From Ornithinimicrobium faecis (GTDB taxonomy: Bacteria > Actinomycetota > Actinomycetes > Actinomycetales > Dermatophilaceae): a DNA stretch of 64,000 bases. The notes under the pieces are model-generated. The model saw nothing but the letters and a program-made list of their open reading frames with translations. It ran no database searches and was not told the origin of the DNA. Numbering within the stretch: the stretch's first letter is position 1; every line of letters starts with the position of its first letter. The position numbers and the translations under genes were made by a program. Location: the NCBI RefSeq assembly GCF_023923225.1, contig NZ_CP099489.1, positions 682,001-746,000 of the forward strand, read 5' to 3'. Of this stretch, positions 9,901 to 17,278 are shown in pieces.

Positions 9901-11626
9901 CCAGGACGTGACGATCACTGAGGGCCAGTGGAACGAGCGGGGCATCAGGCAGGGATATGAGCCGGGCAGCAGCACCACCGAGTCCTGGTTCGCCGCCGTC
10001 GTCCAGCCCCGGCTGGGCGAGGGCTACTGGACCCCCAACCGGCAGGGCGACATGCTGCAGGTGAACCTGCCCAGCTGGGCCGGCGACGAGCCCACCCATA
10101 CGGGCGGGATGGGCGACTACACCGGTGATGACGATCAGACGATCCGCTGGTATCAGGGCGACACGCTCCTGGCGGAGTCCGTGGGGTGGCAGAGCTCCTG
10201 GATCGAGGGCGCCTCGAACGAGCGCACGCAGTACCGCGTCACCAACGACGTGGGGCGCGCCGCGTCGTGGGGCACCAGCCCCTCGAGCAGCACGGAGTGG
10301 ACGTTCTGGACCGAGTTCCCCGAGGACTGGAGCACGCTCCTGCCCTTCGTGCAGGTCGACTTCGTGGTCGAGACGGACCTGACGGGCACCACGGTGTCGG
10401 CCCCGCACGACACCATCGGGCTGACCGCCTGGCAGCTGCCAGACACTGCCCTGGCCGGAGAGATCACCGAGGGCACACTGGAGATCTCCTACGACCAGGG
10501 AGCCACCTGGACCGAGCTCGAGCTCACCGGAGAGGCTGGTGACTGGGCAGCTGAGGTCACCTACCCCGAGGGCGTCGAGACGGCATCCCTGCGGGCCACC
10601 GCGGTGGACTCCGAGGGCAACTCGGTGAGCCAGGAGGTCGTCGATGCCTATCTGATCCCCGAGTTCGAGCCGGAGCCCGAGCCCGGGCCGGTGGAGATCG
10701 AGCGGGTCGCCGGTGAGAACCGGTACGAGACAGCGGCGCTCATCGCCGGGGAGTACCCCGACGGTGTCAACACGGTCTACATCATGACCGGTCAGACCTT
10801 CGCCGACGCACTGACCGGTGCCGCCCCGGCCAGCGAGGGACGCATCCCCGGCACGGTGAACATGTTCACCGCCGACGGGTCCCCGGCGCCGGCCCTACTG
10901 GTCAAGGCCGACCAGGTGCCGTCCGCGACCCGTGCCGCACTGGAGGCGATCGACCCCGACCACCTGGTCATCCTCGGTGGCGAGGAGGCGATCTCGGCTG
11001 ACGTCGAGGACGAGCTCGCGACCTGGGGCGAGGTCGACCGCGTGGCCGGGCAGGACCGCTACGAGACGGCCACGCTGCTCTCGCAGATGTATCCGACCGG
11101 TCTGGACCGGGTCTATGTCGCCAGTGGTGAGGACGACTCCTTCGCCGACTCGCTGGCCGGCTCAGCACTGGCCGGGCACGAGGGTGTGCCGGTCCTGCTC
11201 ACCCAGAGCGATCATGTGCCTGCGACGCTCGCACAGGCGCTGGATCGCCTGGATGCCGGTGAGGTCGTGGTCCTGGGCGGCCCGCTCGCGGTCACCGACG
11301 AGGTCATGGACCAACTCGGTGCGGAGCGCCGGCTCGCTGGCGAGGACCGCTACGACACCGCAGCGGTGATCTCGGCGCAGCACCCGGCCGAGGCGCAGGG
11401 CACCTTCGTCGCGACGGGCGAGTTGTGGCCGGACGCCCTCACCGGGTCTGCACTGGCCGCCCACCGGGGTGTCCCGGTGAACCTGACCAAGAGCGCCCAC
11501 CTGCCGAACGTCACTGCCGACGAGCTCGAGCGGCTGACCCCCGGCAGCGTCACGGTCCTCGGCGGTCCGATCGCGGTCGCCGAGCAGGTGATCGAGGAGA
11601 TCACCGGGCTGCTCAACGGCGAGTAA
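6926..11626 (+). CDS. Secreted S8 subtilisin-like protease with PA domain and C-terminal cell-wall-binding repeats
   Basis: 1566 residues. The start at 6926 follows GAGGAC and opens a signal peptide (basic MTHRPRARTA, hydrophobic core, cut near ASAA). Then come a propeptide region and the subtilase domain with Asp250 (SVLDTGVD), His282 (HGTHV) and Ser453 (NGTSMATPH). A PA-type domain lies near residues 790-900, followed by beta-rich domains. The last 310 residues hold three cell-wall-binding type 2 repeats, each starting R-V/L-A-G-x-x-R-Y-x-T. The enzyme is probably secreted and held on the wall to digest external protein. Tyr is almost always TAC here, unlike most neighbours, suggesting high expression. 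A TGACGTCA palindrome at 6891-6898 lies just upstream and may be an operator. Confidence 0.93.
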   Translation: MTHRPRARTALSGVVAAALVATAAAGVASAAPDHDDPSATAESSPAGTSSLRNGPGAPTTDQANGTVHRLTLITGDVVTVTEHADGTTTADVKQPAGSAGGFQMLTVDGQLQVLPDAARALVAAGSLDADLFNVTALIEQGIGADGPGTTPVIVQFRDGASPASVGQSLGTPTAQLESLNAVALQAEPDAAQELWQSLTAGEGQLAPGISAVHLDGQVEASLADSVPQIGTPEAWERGVDGTGVTVSVLDTGVDLSHPDLADVVVDTESFVPGEDITDVHGHGTHVTSTVAGSGAQSDGAQTGVAPGADVIVGKVLGNDGFGQESWVIDGMEWAAEHSDVVNMSLGSQEPSDGTDPMALALEAISEETDTLFVVAAGNLGRVGGIGSPAAAEAALTVGAVDGNDLRAGFQDMGPRLGDALVKPDLTAPGVDVLAARSQDSAGEGWYTSMNGTSMATPHVAGAAAIVLQQFPDLGAPQLKETLMSSAVALEGEGPFQVGAGRVDVPAALDAQVTATGSVSFGYFDWPHEGDEPVTREITYTNTGDEDATLGLRADGSDATGGDLPAGVLELSTTEVTVPAGGQASIEATVDPELVTSGTTFSGYVVASAGEEDVVRTGWGVVKEEERYDLTLRATDLDGSPGTAYVILQGRDTEWPSQIEVQGETTLRLPSGTYAAMSFLDVSAAPDEPGVALVGDPQVELTGDTVLELDARNASEITVDVPEDGVEPEHLRMEFSIDAGTTPLVGSYDIPTYVDHLYAQPMEGITDGDFEYLTRWRLRTPFISVTEGDQALDVTGLGGSALPTEETTLDAVYAGTGTASELEEVDAGGKAVVITRDQSLDPVEIAAGVEAAGAAALVIVNDEPGEFAVSVGWDPTLSIPAAGISGVEGEGLISRIIEGGVQLTVGGGADSPVLYDLVDPHVGRIPADLAYAPTEDDLARIDSEYHGAQERDAGEFRYDFRPHTFAGVGFPQVMNTSFERTEWVSAQEGTSWYQDVTITEGQWNERGIRQGYEPGSSTTESWFAAVVQPRLGEGYWTPNRQGDMLQVNLPSWAGDEPTHTGGMGDYTGDDDQTIRWYQGDTLLAESVGWQSSWIEGASNERTQYRVTNDVGRAASWGTSPSSSTEWTFWTEFPEDWSTLLPFVQVDFVVETDLTGTTVSAPHDTIGLTAWQLPDTALAGEITEGTLEISYDQGATWTELELTGEAGDWAAEVTYPEGVETASLRATAVDSEGNSVSQEVVDAYLIPEFEPEPEPGPVEIERVAGENRYETAALIAGEYPDGVNTVYIMTGQTFADALTGAAPASEGRIPGTVNMFTADGSPAPALLVKADQVPSATRAALEAIDPDHLVILGGEEAISADVEDELATWGEVDRVAGQDRYETATLLSQMYPTGLDRVYVASGEDDSFADSLAGSALAGHEGVPVLLTQSDHVPATLAQALDRLDAGEVVVLGGPLAVTDEVMDQLGAERRLAGEDRYDTAAVISAQHPAEAQGTFVATGELWPDALTGSALAAHRGVPVNLTKSAHLPNVTADELERLTPGSVTVLGGPIAVAEQVIEEITGLLNGE

Positions 11627-11667
11627 CTCGCCGGACCTGATCGGCCGTGAGGCTGCTCTGACGGCGA

Positions 11668-11707
11668 CAGGAGGTCCCGTCCCCGCACCCGGGGGCGGGA
11701 CCTCCTG
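11668..11707 (+). terminator. Stem-loop after the protease gene
   Basis: CAGGAGGTCCCG at 11668 pairs with CGGGACCTCCTG ending at 11707, extended by a C-rich/G-rich inner stem with one bulge. There is no T-run after it. It lies 41 bp after the protease stop and 100 bp before putP, so a transcription end point is the natural reading. Confidence 0.6.
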
Positions 11708-11806
11708 CACATAACGAAGGGGTAACGACCCCGCCCCGGGGGCCTGTACTGCCCTACGCTGCAAAGACGTCCGACCCCTGGGACGCCCCACCGTGAGGGA
11801 GCAACC

Positions 11807-13333
11807 ATGTCCGAACAGACCTATCAGCTGATCGCGATCGGGGTGTACTTCGCCCTCATGCTCGGCATCGGCTTCTACGCCTACCGACAGACGAGCGACC
11901 TCGGCGACTACATGCTGGCCGGGCGCAATCTCCCACCGGGTGTCGCCGCCCTCTCCGCCGGAGCCTCGGACATGTCCGGCTGGCTGCTGATGGGCCTGCC
12001 CGGCGCCATCTATGCCACCGGCCTGGTGGAGGCGTGGATCGCCATCGGCCTGACGGTCGGTGCCTACCTGAACTGGAAGTTCGTCGCTCCGAGACTGCGC
12101 TCCTACACCGAGGTCTCCAACAACTCCATCACCGTGCCGAGCTTCCTGGAGAACAGGTTCAAGGACCACAGCCACGCCCTGCGACTCACGGCCGGCATCA
12201 TCATCCTGGTCTTCTTCACGTTCTATGTCTCCTCCGGCATGGTCGCCGGTGGCGTGTTCTTCGAGTCCTCCTTCAACAGCAACTATCTGACGGGCATGCT
12301 GCTCGTCGCGGGGGTCACCCTCCTCTACACCCTGTTCGGCGGATTCCTCGGGGCATCGCTCACCGACGTGGCCCAGGGCCTGCTGATGCTGGCAGCACTG
12401 ATCCTCGTGCCGATCGTCACGATCTTCTCGATGGGTGGCTTCGGCGAGGTCTTCTCCAGCATCGACGCGGCCGACGCGGCGTTCAACGCCACGGTCAGCG
12501 ACCCCGCCGACGAGCTCAACCGCACCTCGCTGCTGTTCGGCGGCACCCTGCTGGGCATCATCTCGGCTGCTGCGTGGGGTCTGGGATATTTTGGCCAGCC
12601 GCACATCATCGTGCGGTTCATGGCGCTGCGCTCGGCCGCGGACGCGAAGGCCGGACGCCGCATCGGCATCAGCTGGATGGTGCTGGTCGCCTGTGGTGCC
12701 ATCGTCACCGGCCTGATCGGTGTCGGCTACTTCTACACCTCTGGTGAGGAGCTGGCCAACCCCGAGACCGTCTTCCTGCGGCTGTCCCAGATCATGTTCC
12801 ATCCGATCATTGCCGGGTTCGTGCTGGCCGCGGTGCTCGCCGCCATCATGTCGACCCTGTCGTCCCAGCTGATCGTGTGCTCCTCGGCACTGGTCGAGGA
12901 CATCTGGAAGATCTTCGGCAAGGAGGCGACCGCCGCCCAGCAGGTCATGCTCGGCCGGCTCGGGGTGCTCGCCGTCGCGGTCATCGCCGGGTTGTTGGCA
13001 ATCGACCCACAGTCCAACATCCTGGGGTTGGTCGGGTTCGCCTGGGCCGGCTTCGGGGCCGCGTTCGGGCCGGTCATCCTGTTGTCGCTGTTCTGGCGCC
13101 GGCTCACCTCGATGGGTGCCCTGTGCGGCATGATCTCCGGTGCCGTGGTGGTCGGCGTCTGGGGCAACGTCGACGTCCTGAGCGACTTCCTCTACGAGAT
13201 CGTGCCGGGCTTCGTCGCGTGCCTGGCGGTTGCCTACGTCGTCTCCCTGATGGGTCCCCGCCCGGCCGCGGACGAGGCCATCCAGGCCGAGTTCGACGAG
13301 ATGTCGAAGTGGGCGGACACGCTGAAGGTCTGA
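11807..13333 (+). CDS. putP: Sodium/proline symporter PutP
   Basis: 508 residues with about 13 membrane segments, the length and layout of solute:sodium symporters. GRNLPPGVAALSAGASDMSG, the YTEVSNNSITVPSFLENRF loop and GWGLGYFGQPHI-like sequence (AWGLGYFGQP) match PutP. It would bring in proline with sodium, for nutrition or osmotic protection. The ATG has GAGGGAGC about 7 bases upstream. The gene stands alone after a stem-loop and before a helicase gene. No regulator is adjacent. The preceding protease could supply peptides and proline, but that link is only inference. Confidence 0.92.
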   Translation: MSEQTYQLIAIGVYFALMLGIGFYAYRQTSDLGDYMLAGRNLPPGVAALSAGASDMSGWLLMGLPGAIYATGLVEAWIAIGLTVGAYLNWKFVAPRLRSYTEVSNNSITVPSFLENRFKDHSHALRLTAGIIILVFFTFYVSSGMVAGGVFFESSFNSNYLTGMLLVAGVTLLYTLFGGFLGASLTDVAQGLLMLAALILVPIVTIFSMGGFGEVFSSIDAADAAFNATVSDPADELNRTSLLFGGTLLGIISAAAWGLGYFGQPHIIVRFMALRSAADAKAGRRIGISWMVLVACGAIVTGLIGVGYFYTSGEELANPETVFLRLSQIMFHPIIAGFVLAAVLAAIMSTLSSQLIVCSSALVEDIWKIFGKEATAAQQVMLGRLGVLAVAVIAGLLAIDPQSNILGLVGFAWAGFGAAFGPVILLSLFWRRLTSMGALCGMISGAVVVGVWGNVDVLSDFLYEIVPGFVACLAVAYVVSLMGPRPAADEAIQAEFDEMSKWADTLKV

Positions 13334-13410
13334 CCCGGCCCGCCCGGCCGACCCACGCTCGAGGGGGTCGGCCAGGGGCAGGTGCGCGACGGCATACGGG
13401 ATGATGGGTC

Positions 13411-16044
13411 GTGATGACCACTTCCAGCACCCTCACCGACCTGCTGCCCCCCGGGGGCACCCACCCCGACCCGGATGCGCTCTACGAGAGTTTCGCGGGG
13501 TGGGCGCAGGAGCGGGGGACCGCCCTCTATCCGCACCAGGAGGAGGCGGTCATCGAGCTGCTCTCCGGGGCGAATGTCATCCTCGCCACGCCGACCGGCT
13601 CGGGCAAGAGCCTGGTCGCCACGGCGGCGCACTTCCAGGCGCTCGCCGAGGACCGGGTGAGCTTCTACACCGCACCGATCAAGGCGCTGGTCAGCGAGAA
13701 GTTCTTCGCCCTCTGCCAGATCTTCGGCGCCGACAACGTCGGGATGCTCACCGGCGACGCGGCCGTCAACGCGGACGCTCCGATCATCTGCTGCACCGCC
13801 GAGATCCTCGCCAACATCGCTCTGCGAGAGGGTGACCAGGCCGATGTCGGGCTGGTCATCATGGACGAGTTCCACTTCTATGCCGAGCCGGACCGCGGCT
13901 GGGCCTGGCAGGTGCCGCTCCTGGAGTTTCCCAACGCTCAGTTCCTGCTGATGTCGGCCACGCTCGGTGACGTGACCCGGTTCGTCGACGACATCTCGCG
14001 GCGCACCGGTCGCGAGACCGCGCTCGTTGACGACGCCGAGCGGCCCGTGCCGCTGAGCTTCAGCTGGGCGATCACGCCGATCACCGAGACCATCACCGAG
14101 CTGCTCGAGACGCACCAGGCGCCGGTCTATATCGTCCACTTCACCCAGAAGGACGCCCTCGATCGCGCCCAGTCGCTGATGTCGCTGAAGATCGCCACGC
14201 GCGAGGAGAAGGACAAGATCGCCGAGCGGATCGGGGCCTTCCGATTCACGGCCGGCTTTGGGCGGACCCTGTCCAAACTGGTGCGCAACGGCATCGGGGT
14301 GCACCACGCCGGGATGCTCCCGCGCTATCGACGCCTCGTCGAGCAGCTCGCCCAGGACGGTCTGCTCAAGGTGATCTGTGGCACCGACACCCTCGGGGTC
14401 GGCATCAACGTGCCGATCCGCACCGTCCTGTTCACCGGCCTGACCAAGTTTGACGGGACCCGCCAGCGGGTCCTGCGCACCCGCGAGTTCCACCAGATCG
14501 CCGGTCGGGCGGGCCGAGCCGGCTTCGACACCAGCGGCTATGTCGTGGTGCAGGCACCGGAGCACCACATCGACAACCTGCGTGCTCTGGCCAAGGCCGG
14601 TGACGACCCGAAGAAGCAGCGCAAGGTGCAGCGCAAGAAGCCGCCGGAGGGTTTCGTCAGCTGGACCGAGGAGACCTACGACAAGCTCATGAACGGCGAG
14701 CCTGAGTCGCTCGTCTCGCGCATGCGCGTCGACCACTCGATGATCCTCAACGTGGTTGCCAGACAAGGGGACCCGTTCGTCAACCTGCGCAGGCTGCTGC
14801 GCGACAATCACGAGGACCCCCGCAACCAGGCCCGGTTGTCCCGCAAGGCGATCGTGCTGGCTCGCAGCCTGCTCGACAGCGGTGTGCTGGAACGACTTCC
14901 GGAGCCGCAGGACAGTGGCCGGCAGGTCATTCTCTCGGCCGGCGTGCAGGAGAACTTTGCCCTCAACCAACCCCTGGCCCCCTTTGCTGTCGCCGCCCTG
15001 GACGTGCTGGAGAAGGAGGATCCGGCATACGCCCTGGATGTTGTCTCGGTGATCGAGGCCGTCCTAGAGAACCCGCGTCAGGTGCTCTATGCCCAGCAGT
15101 CCAAGGCCAAGGGCGAGGCCATCGCGGAGATGAAGGCCGACGGCATCGAGTATGAGCAGCGGATGGAGGCCCTGGAGGACGTCACCTGGCCGATGCCCCT
15201 GGTCGAGCTGCTCGAGGGGACCCTGGAGATCTATCGCCAGTCGCACCCGTGGGTCAGCGAGGACGCGCTCAGCCCCAAGACCGTCGTGCGGGACATGTAT
15301 GAACGGGCGATGAGCTTCACCGAGTTCGTCGGTTTCTATCAGCTCACCCGATCCGAGGGGATTGTGCTGCGCTATCTCACCGACGCCTATCGCACGCTGC
15401 GCAACACCGTGCCGGACAGCGCCAAGACCGAGGAGCTGGAGGACCTGATCCACTGGCTCGGGGAGACCATCCGCCAGACCGACTCCAGCCTGCTCGATGA
15501 GTGGGAGGCGCTCACCGACCCCGACCAGGTTGCTGCTGCGGCGGCTCGGGTCGCTGCCGGTGTCCCGCTCGCACCGAGCCGTCCGATCACCGGCAACGAG
15601 CGGGCCTTCCGCGTCATGGTCCGCAACGCGATCTTCCGACGGGTCGAGCTGGCCGCGCGGGACGTCTTCATCGACCTCGCGGAGCTGGAGCGGGCCGTCG
15701 CCGAGCTCACCGAGCCGCCCCGTGAGCCGCTGATGAGCGCCGACGACTGGGACCGTGCCCTCGAGGCCTATTGGGACGAGCACGACGAGATCGGACTCGG
15801 TCCGGACGCCCGCGGCCCGGCGATGCTGTCCATCACGCCCGAGCGGGGGCCGCAGCCGGGCGTGCGCGAGGTCCCGGGTGTCGCCACGAGTGGACCCGAG
15901 GAAGTCCGGTTGTGGCAGGTGCGGCAGACCCTCGCCGACCCGGACGGCAACAACGACTGGATCATTGAGGCGGTCTGCGACCTGGACGCCTCCGACGAGG
16001 TGGGCGAGCCGGTGCTGCTCGCGTCGGCCATGCGCCGACTCTGA
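13411..16044 (+). CDS. Ski2-like DEAD/DEAH-box helicase with DUF3516 C-terminal region
   Basis: 877 residues. Helicase motifs are intact: motif I ATPTGSGKS (59-67), motif II DEFH (152-155), motif III SAT (182-184), and motif VI within HQIAGRAGRAGF near residue 365. The C-terminal half (about 400 to 877) is the long DUF3516 region found with this actinobacterial helicase subfamily. Such proteins resemble RNA-processing Ski2/Mtr4 helicases, but the bacterial role is not established; RNA turnover or repair are both possible. GTG at 13411 and ATG at 13414 are both usable starts; a GATGAT hexamer just upstream and no good ribosome binding site suggest leaderless translation. Ordinary codon use, no break. 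Confidence 0.9.
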   Translation: MMTTSSTLTDLLPPGGTHPDPDALYESFAGWAQERGTALYPHQEEAVIELLSGANVILATPTGSGKSLVATAAHFQALAEDRVSFYTAPIKALVSEKFFALCQIFGADNVGMLTGDAAVNADAPIICCTAEILANIALREGDQADVGLVIMDEFHFYAEPDRGWAWQVPLLEFPNAQFLLMSATLGDVTRFVDDISRRTGRETALVDDAERPVPLSFSWAITPITETITELLETHQAPVYIVHFTQKDALDRAQSLMSLKIATREEKDKIAERIGAFRFTAGFGRTLSKLVRNGIGVHHAGMLPRYRRLVEQLAQDGLLKVICGTDTLGVGINVPIRTVLFTGLTKFDGTRQRVLRTREFHQIAGRAGRAGFDTSGYVVVQAPEHHIDNLRALAKAGDDPKKQRKVQRKKPPEGFVSWTEETYDKLMNGEPESLVSRMRVDHSMILNVVARQGDPFVNLRRLLRDNHEDPRNQARLSRKAIVLARSLLDSGVLERLPEPQDSGRQVILSAGVQENFALNQPLAPFAVAALDVLEKEDPAYALDVVSVIEAVLENPRQVLYAQQSKAKGEAIAEMKADGIEYEQRMEALEDVTWPMPLVELLEGTLEIYRQSHPWVSEDALSPKTVVRDMYERAMSFTEFVGFYQLTRSEGIVLRYLTDAYRTLRNTVPDSAKTEELEDLIHWLGETIRQTDSSLLDEWEALTDPDQVAAAAARVAAGVPLAPSRPITGNERAFRVMVRNAIFRRVELAARDVFIDLAELERAVAELTEPPREPLMSADDWDRALEAYWDEHDEIGLGPDARGPAMLSITPERGPQPGVREVPGVATSGPEEVRLWQVRQTLADPDGNNDWIIEAVCDLDASDEVGEPVLLASAMRRL

Positions 16045-16056
16045 GTCAGCGGCTGG

Positions 16057-16878
16057 TCACGCGTCGCGGCGATCGGCCAGGGACGCCAGCACCTCGCGCC
16101 ACCCGCGCACGGGGTTCGTGGTGTCGACGGAGGCCGTGGCGAACTCGTGCACGAGCGTGACCAGGGTGCCGCCGTCATCCTCGGCAAATGTCACCGTCAC
16201 GATGTCCTCCGGTGCTGCGGGGCCGGGTGATTCCCAGCGCCAGGTCATCACGATGCGCGCGGCCTCGACCAGCTCGCGGTAGGTCCCGGTGGCGCCGAGC
16301 CCCGTCTCCCCCGAGCGGATCGCGAAACTGCCGCCGACCTGCGGGTCGACCGCATAGGTCGTGTCCATCCCGGGCCACCACCAGGTGGACAGCAGCTCGG
16401 GACTGAGCCACGCGGCATACGCCTGCCCGGGGTCGGCGGGCACCAGCTGGGTGAGGGTGATCGATGACTGCGGCAGCCGCTGGAGGTTGCCCAGCACATA
16501 CTCCCAGCCCTGGCGGTAGGACTCGACCCCGTCCGGGTCGGCCACCAGGTGGGTCACCGTGACCAGAGTGCCGCCGCCCTGCTCGGTGAGGTCAACGCGC
16601 ACCGACTCCTCCGGGCCCGCGGTGTCCCCATCCAGCCAGGTCCAGGTGAGCTCCAGGAGCGTGGGTGCCTCGAGTCGGGTGAACGTCCCCCTGACCCCTA
16701 TGCCGGCGCCCTGCGACTCGACGAGGTAACTGCCCCCGACTCGGCCGTCCACCGCGTACGTGGTGTCGCCGATCTTGACCCACCACCACCGGGACATGCC
16801 CTCGGGAGTCAGCCATGCGGCATACACCTCGTGGGGCTGGGCCGGGACGTGTTGGGTGATCACGAGTTCCTGCGTCAT
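16057..16878 (-). CDS. Tandem AHSA1/SRPBCC-domain protein
   Basis: 273 residues made of two similar halves (about 1-135 and 138-273), each an AHSA1-type helix-grip domain: VYAAWLTPEGMSRWW pairs with AYAAWLSPELLSTWW, and both contain TTYAVD and VGGS motifs. The fold binds hydrophobic ligands; the molecular role of these bacterial proteins is unknown. The start ATG overlaps the stop of the upstream arsR-type gene as ATGA, an arrangement common for ArsR/SRPBCC pairs, so the two form one operon and are probably repressed together. The internal duplication is the unusual point. Confidence 0.87.
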   Translation of the reverse strand: MTQELVITQHVPAQPHEVYAAWLTPEGMSRWWWVKIGDTTYAVDGRVGGSYLVESQGAGIGVRGTFTRLEAPTLLELTWTWLDGDTAGPEESVRVDLTEQGGGTLVTVTHLVADPDGVESYRQGWEYVLGNLQRLPQSSITLTQLVPADPGQAYAAWLSPELLSTWWWPGMDTTYAVDPQVGGSFAIRSGETGLGATGTYRELVEAARIVMTWRWESPGPAAPEDIVTVTFAEDDGGTLVTLVHEFATASVDTTNPVRGWREVLASLADRRDA

Positions 16879-17225
16879 GGCGTCTCCTTGGGTGGGGTCG
16901 GGGAGGGCTCCGGCGCAAAGGAATTGGCCAGGTTGCCCAGTTGTGCGGCCCAGAAGGTGCGCGTGCGGTGCAGCCAGTCCTCGGCGGACTGCAGGGGTGC
17001 GCGCTGCAGGTGCACCGTGACCGTCCGCCCCGCCTTGGTGCGGCTCACCAGCCCGGCGGACTCGAGGACGGCGAGGTGTTTGAGGGTGCCCGGCAGTGAG
17101 ATCGGCAGCTGGGCAGCGAGCTCGGACACGGTGCGGTCGCGTTGCGCGAGGAGGTCGACGATGAGTGCCCGCCGCGGGTCGCCGAGCGCCGCGAAGACGG
17201 TCGTGTCGACCTGTTGGTTAACCAT
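16875..17225 (-). CDS. ArsR-family winged-helix repressor
   Basis: 116 residues starting MVNQQVDTTVFAALGDPRR. The winged helix spans about residues 8-85, with the family-typical FAALGDPRRALIVDLL opening and TLKHLAVLESAGLVSRTKAGR recognition region. No metal-binding Cys cluster, so it is of the SRPBCC-linked type, not a metal sensor. It is translated with the downstream AHSA1 gene by an ATGA overlap. The ATG lies inside a perfect 18-bp palindrome, and TACCGT lies 7 bases upstream (17233-17238), so a leaderless, self-repressed transcript is likely. An in-frame upstream extension to 17330 is possible but reads like non-coding sequence. Confidence 0.85.
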   Translation of the reverse strand: MVNQQVDTTVFAALGDPRRALIVDLLAQRDRTVSELAAQLPISLPGTLKHLAVLESAGLVSRTKAGRTVTVHLQRAPLQSAEDWLHRTRTFWAAQLGNLANSFAPEPSPTPPKETP

Positions 17226-17234
17226 ATGGTTAAC
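17217..17234. promoter_or_regulatory. 18-bp perfect palindrome over the arsR start codon (probable operator)
   Basis: GTTAACCATATGGTTAAC reads identically on both strands and centres on the arsR ATG. With a TACCGT -10 element ending 7 bases before the ATG and TTGCGC 18 bp further upstream, the palindrome would cover the transcription start. Binding there by the ArsR protein would block its own operon. AT-rich sequence stands out against the GC-rich surroundings. Confidence 0.7.
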
Positions 17235-17278
17235 GGTATGCCGAGGGGGCGGCTCCGCGCAAGGGGTGGGCTTGTGCG

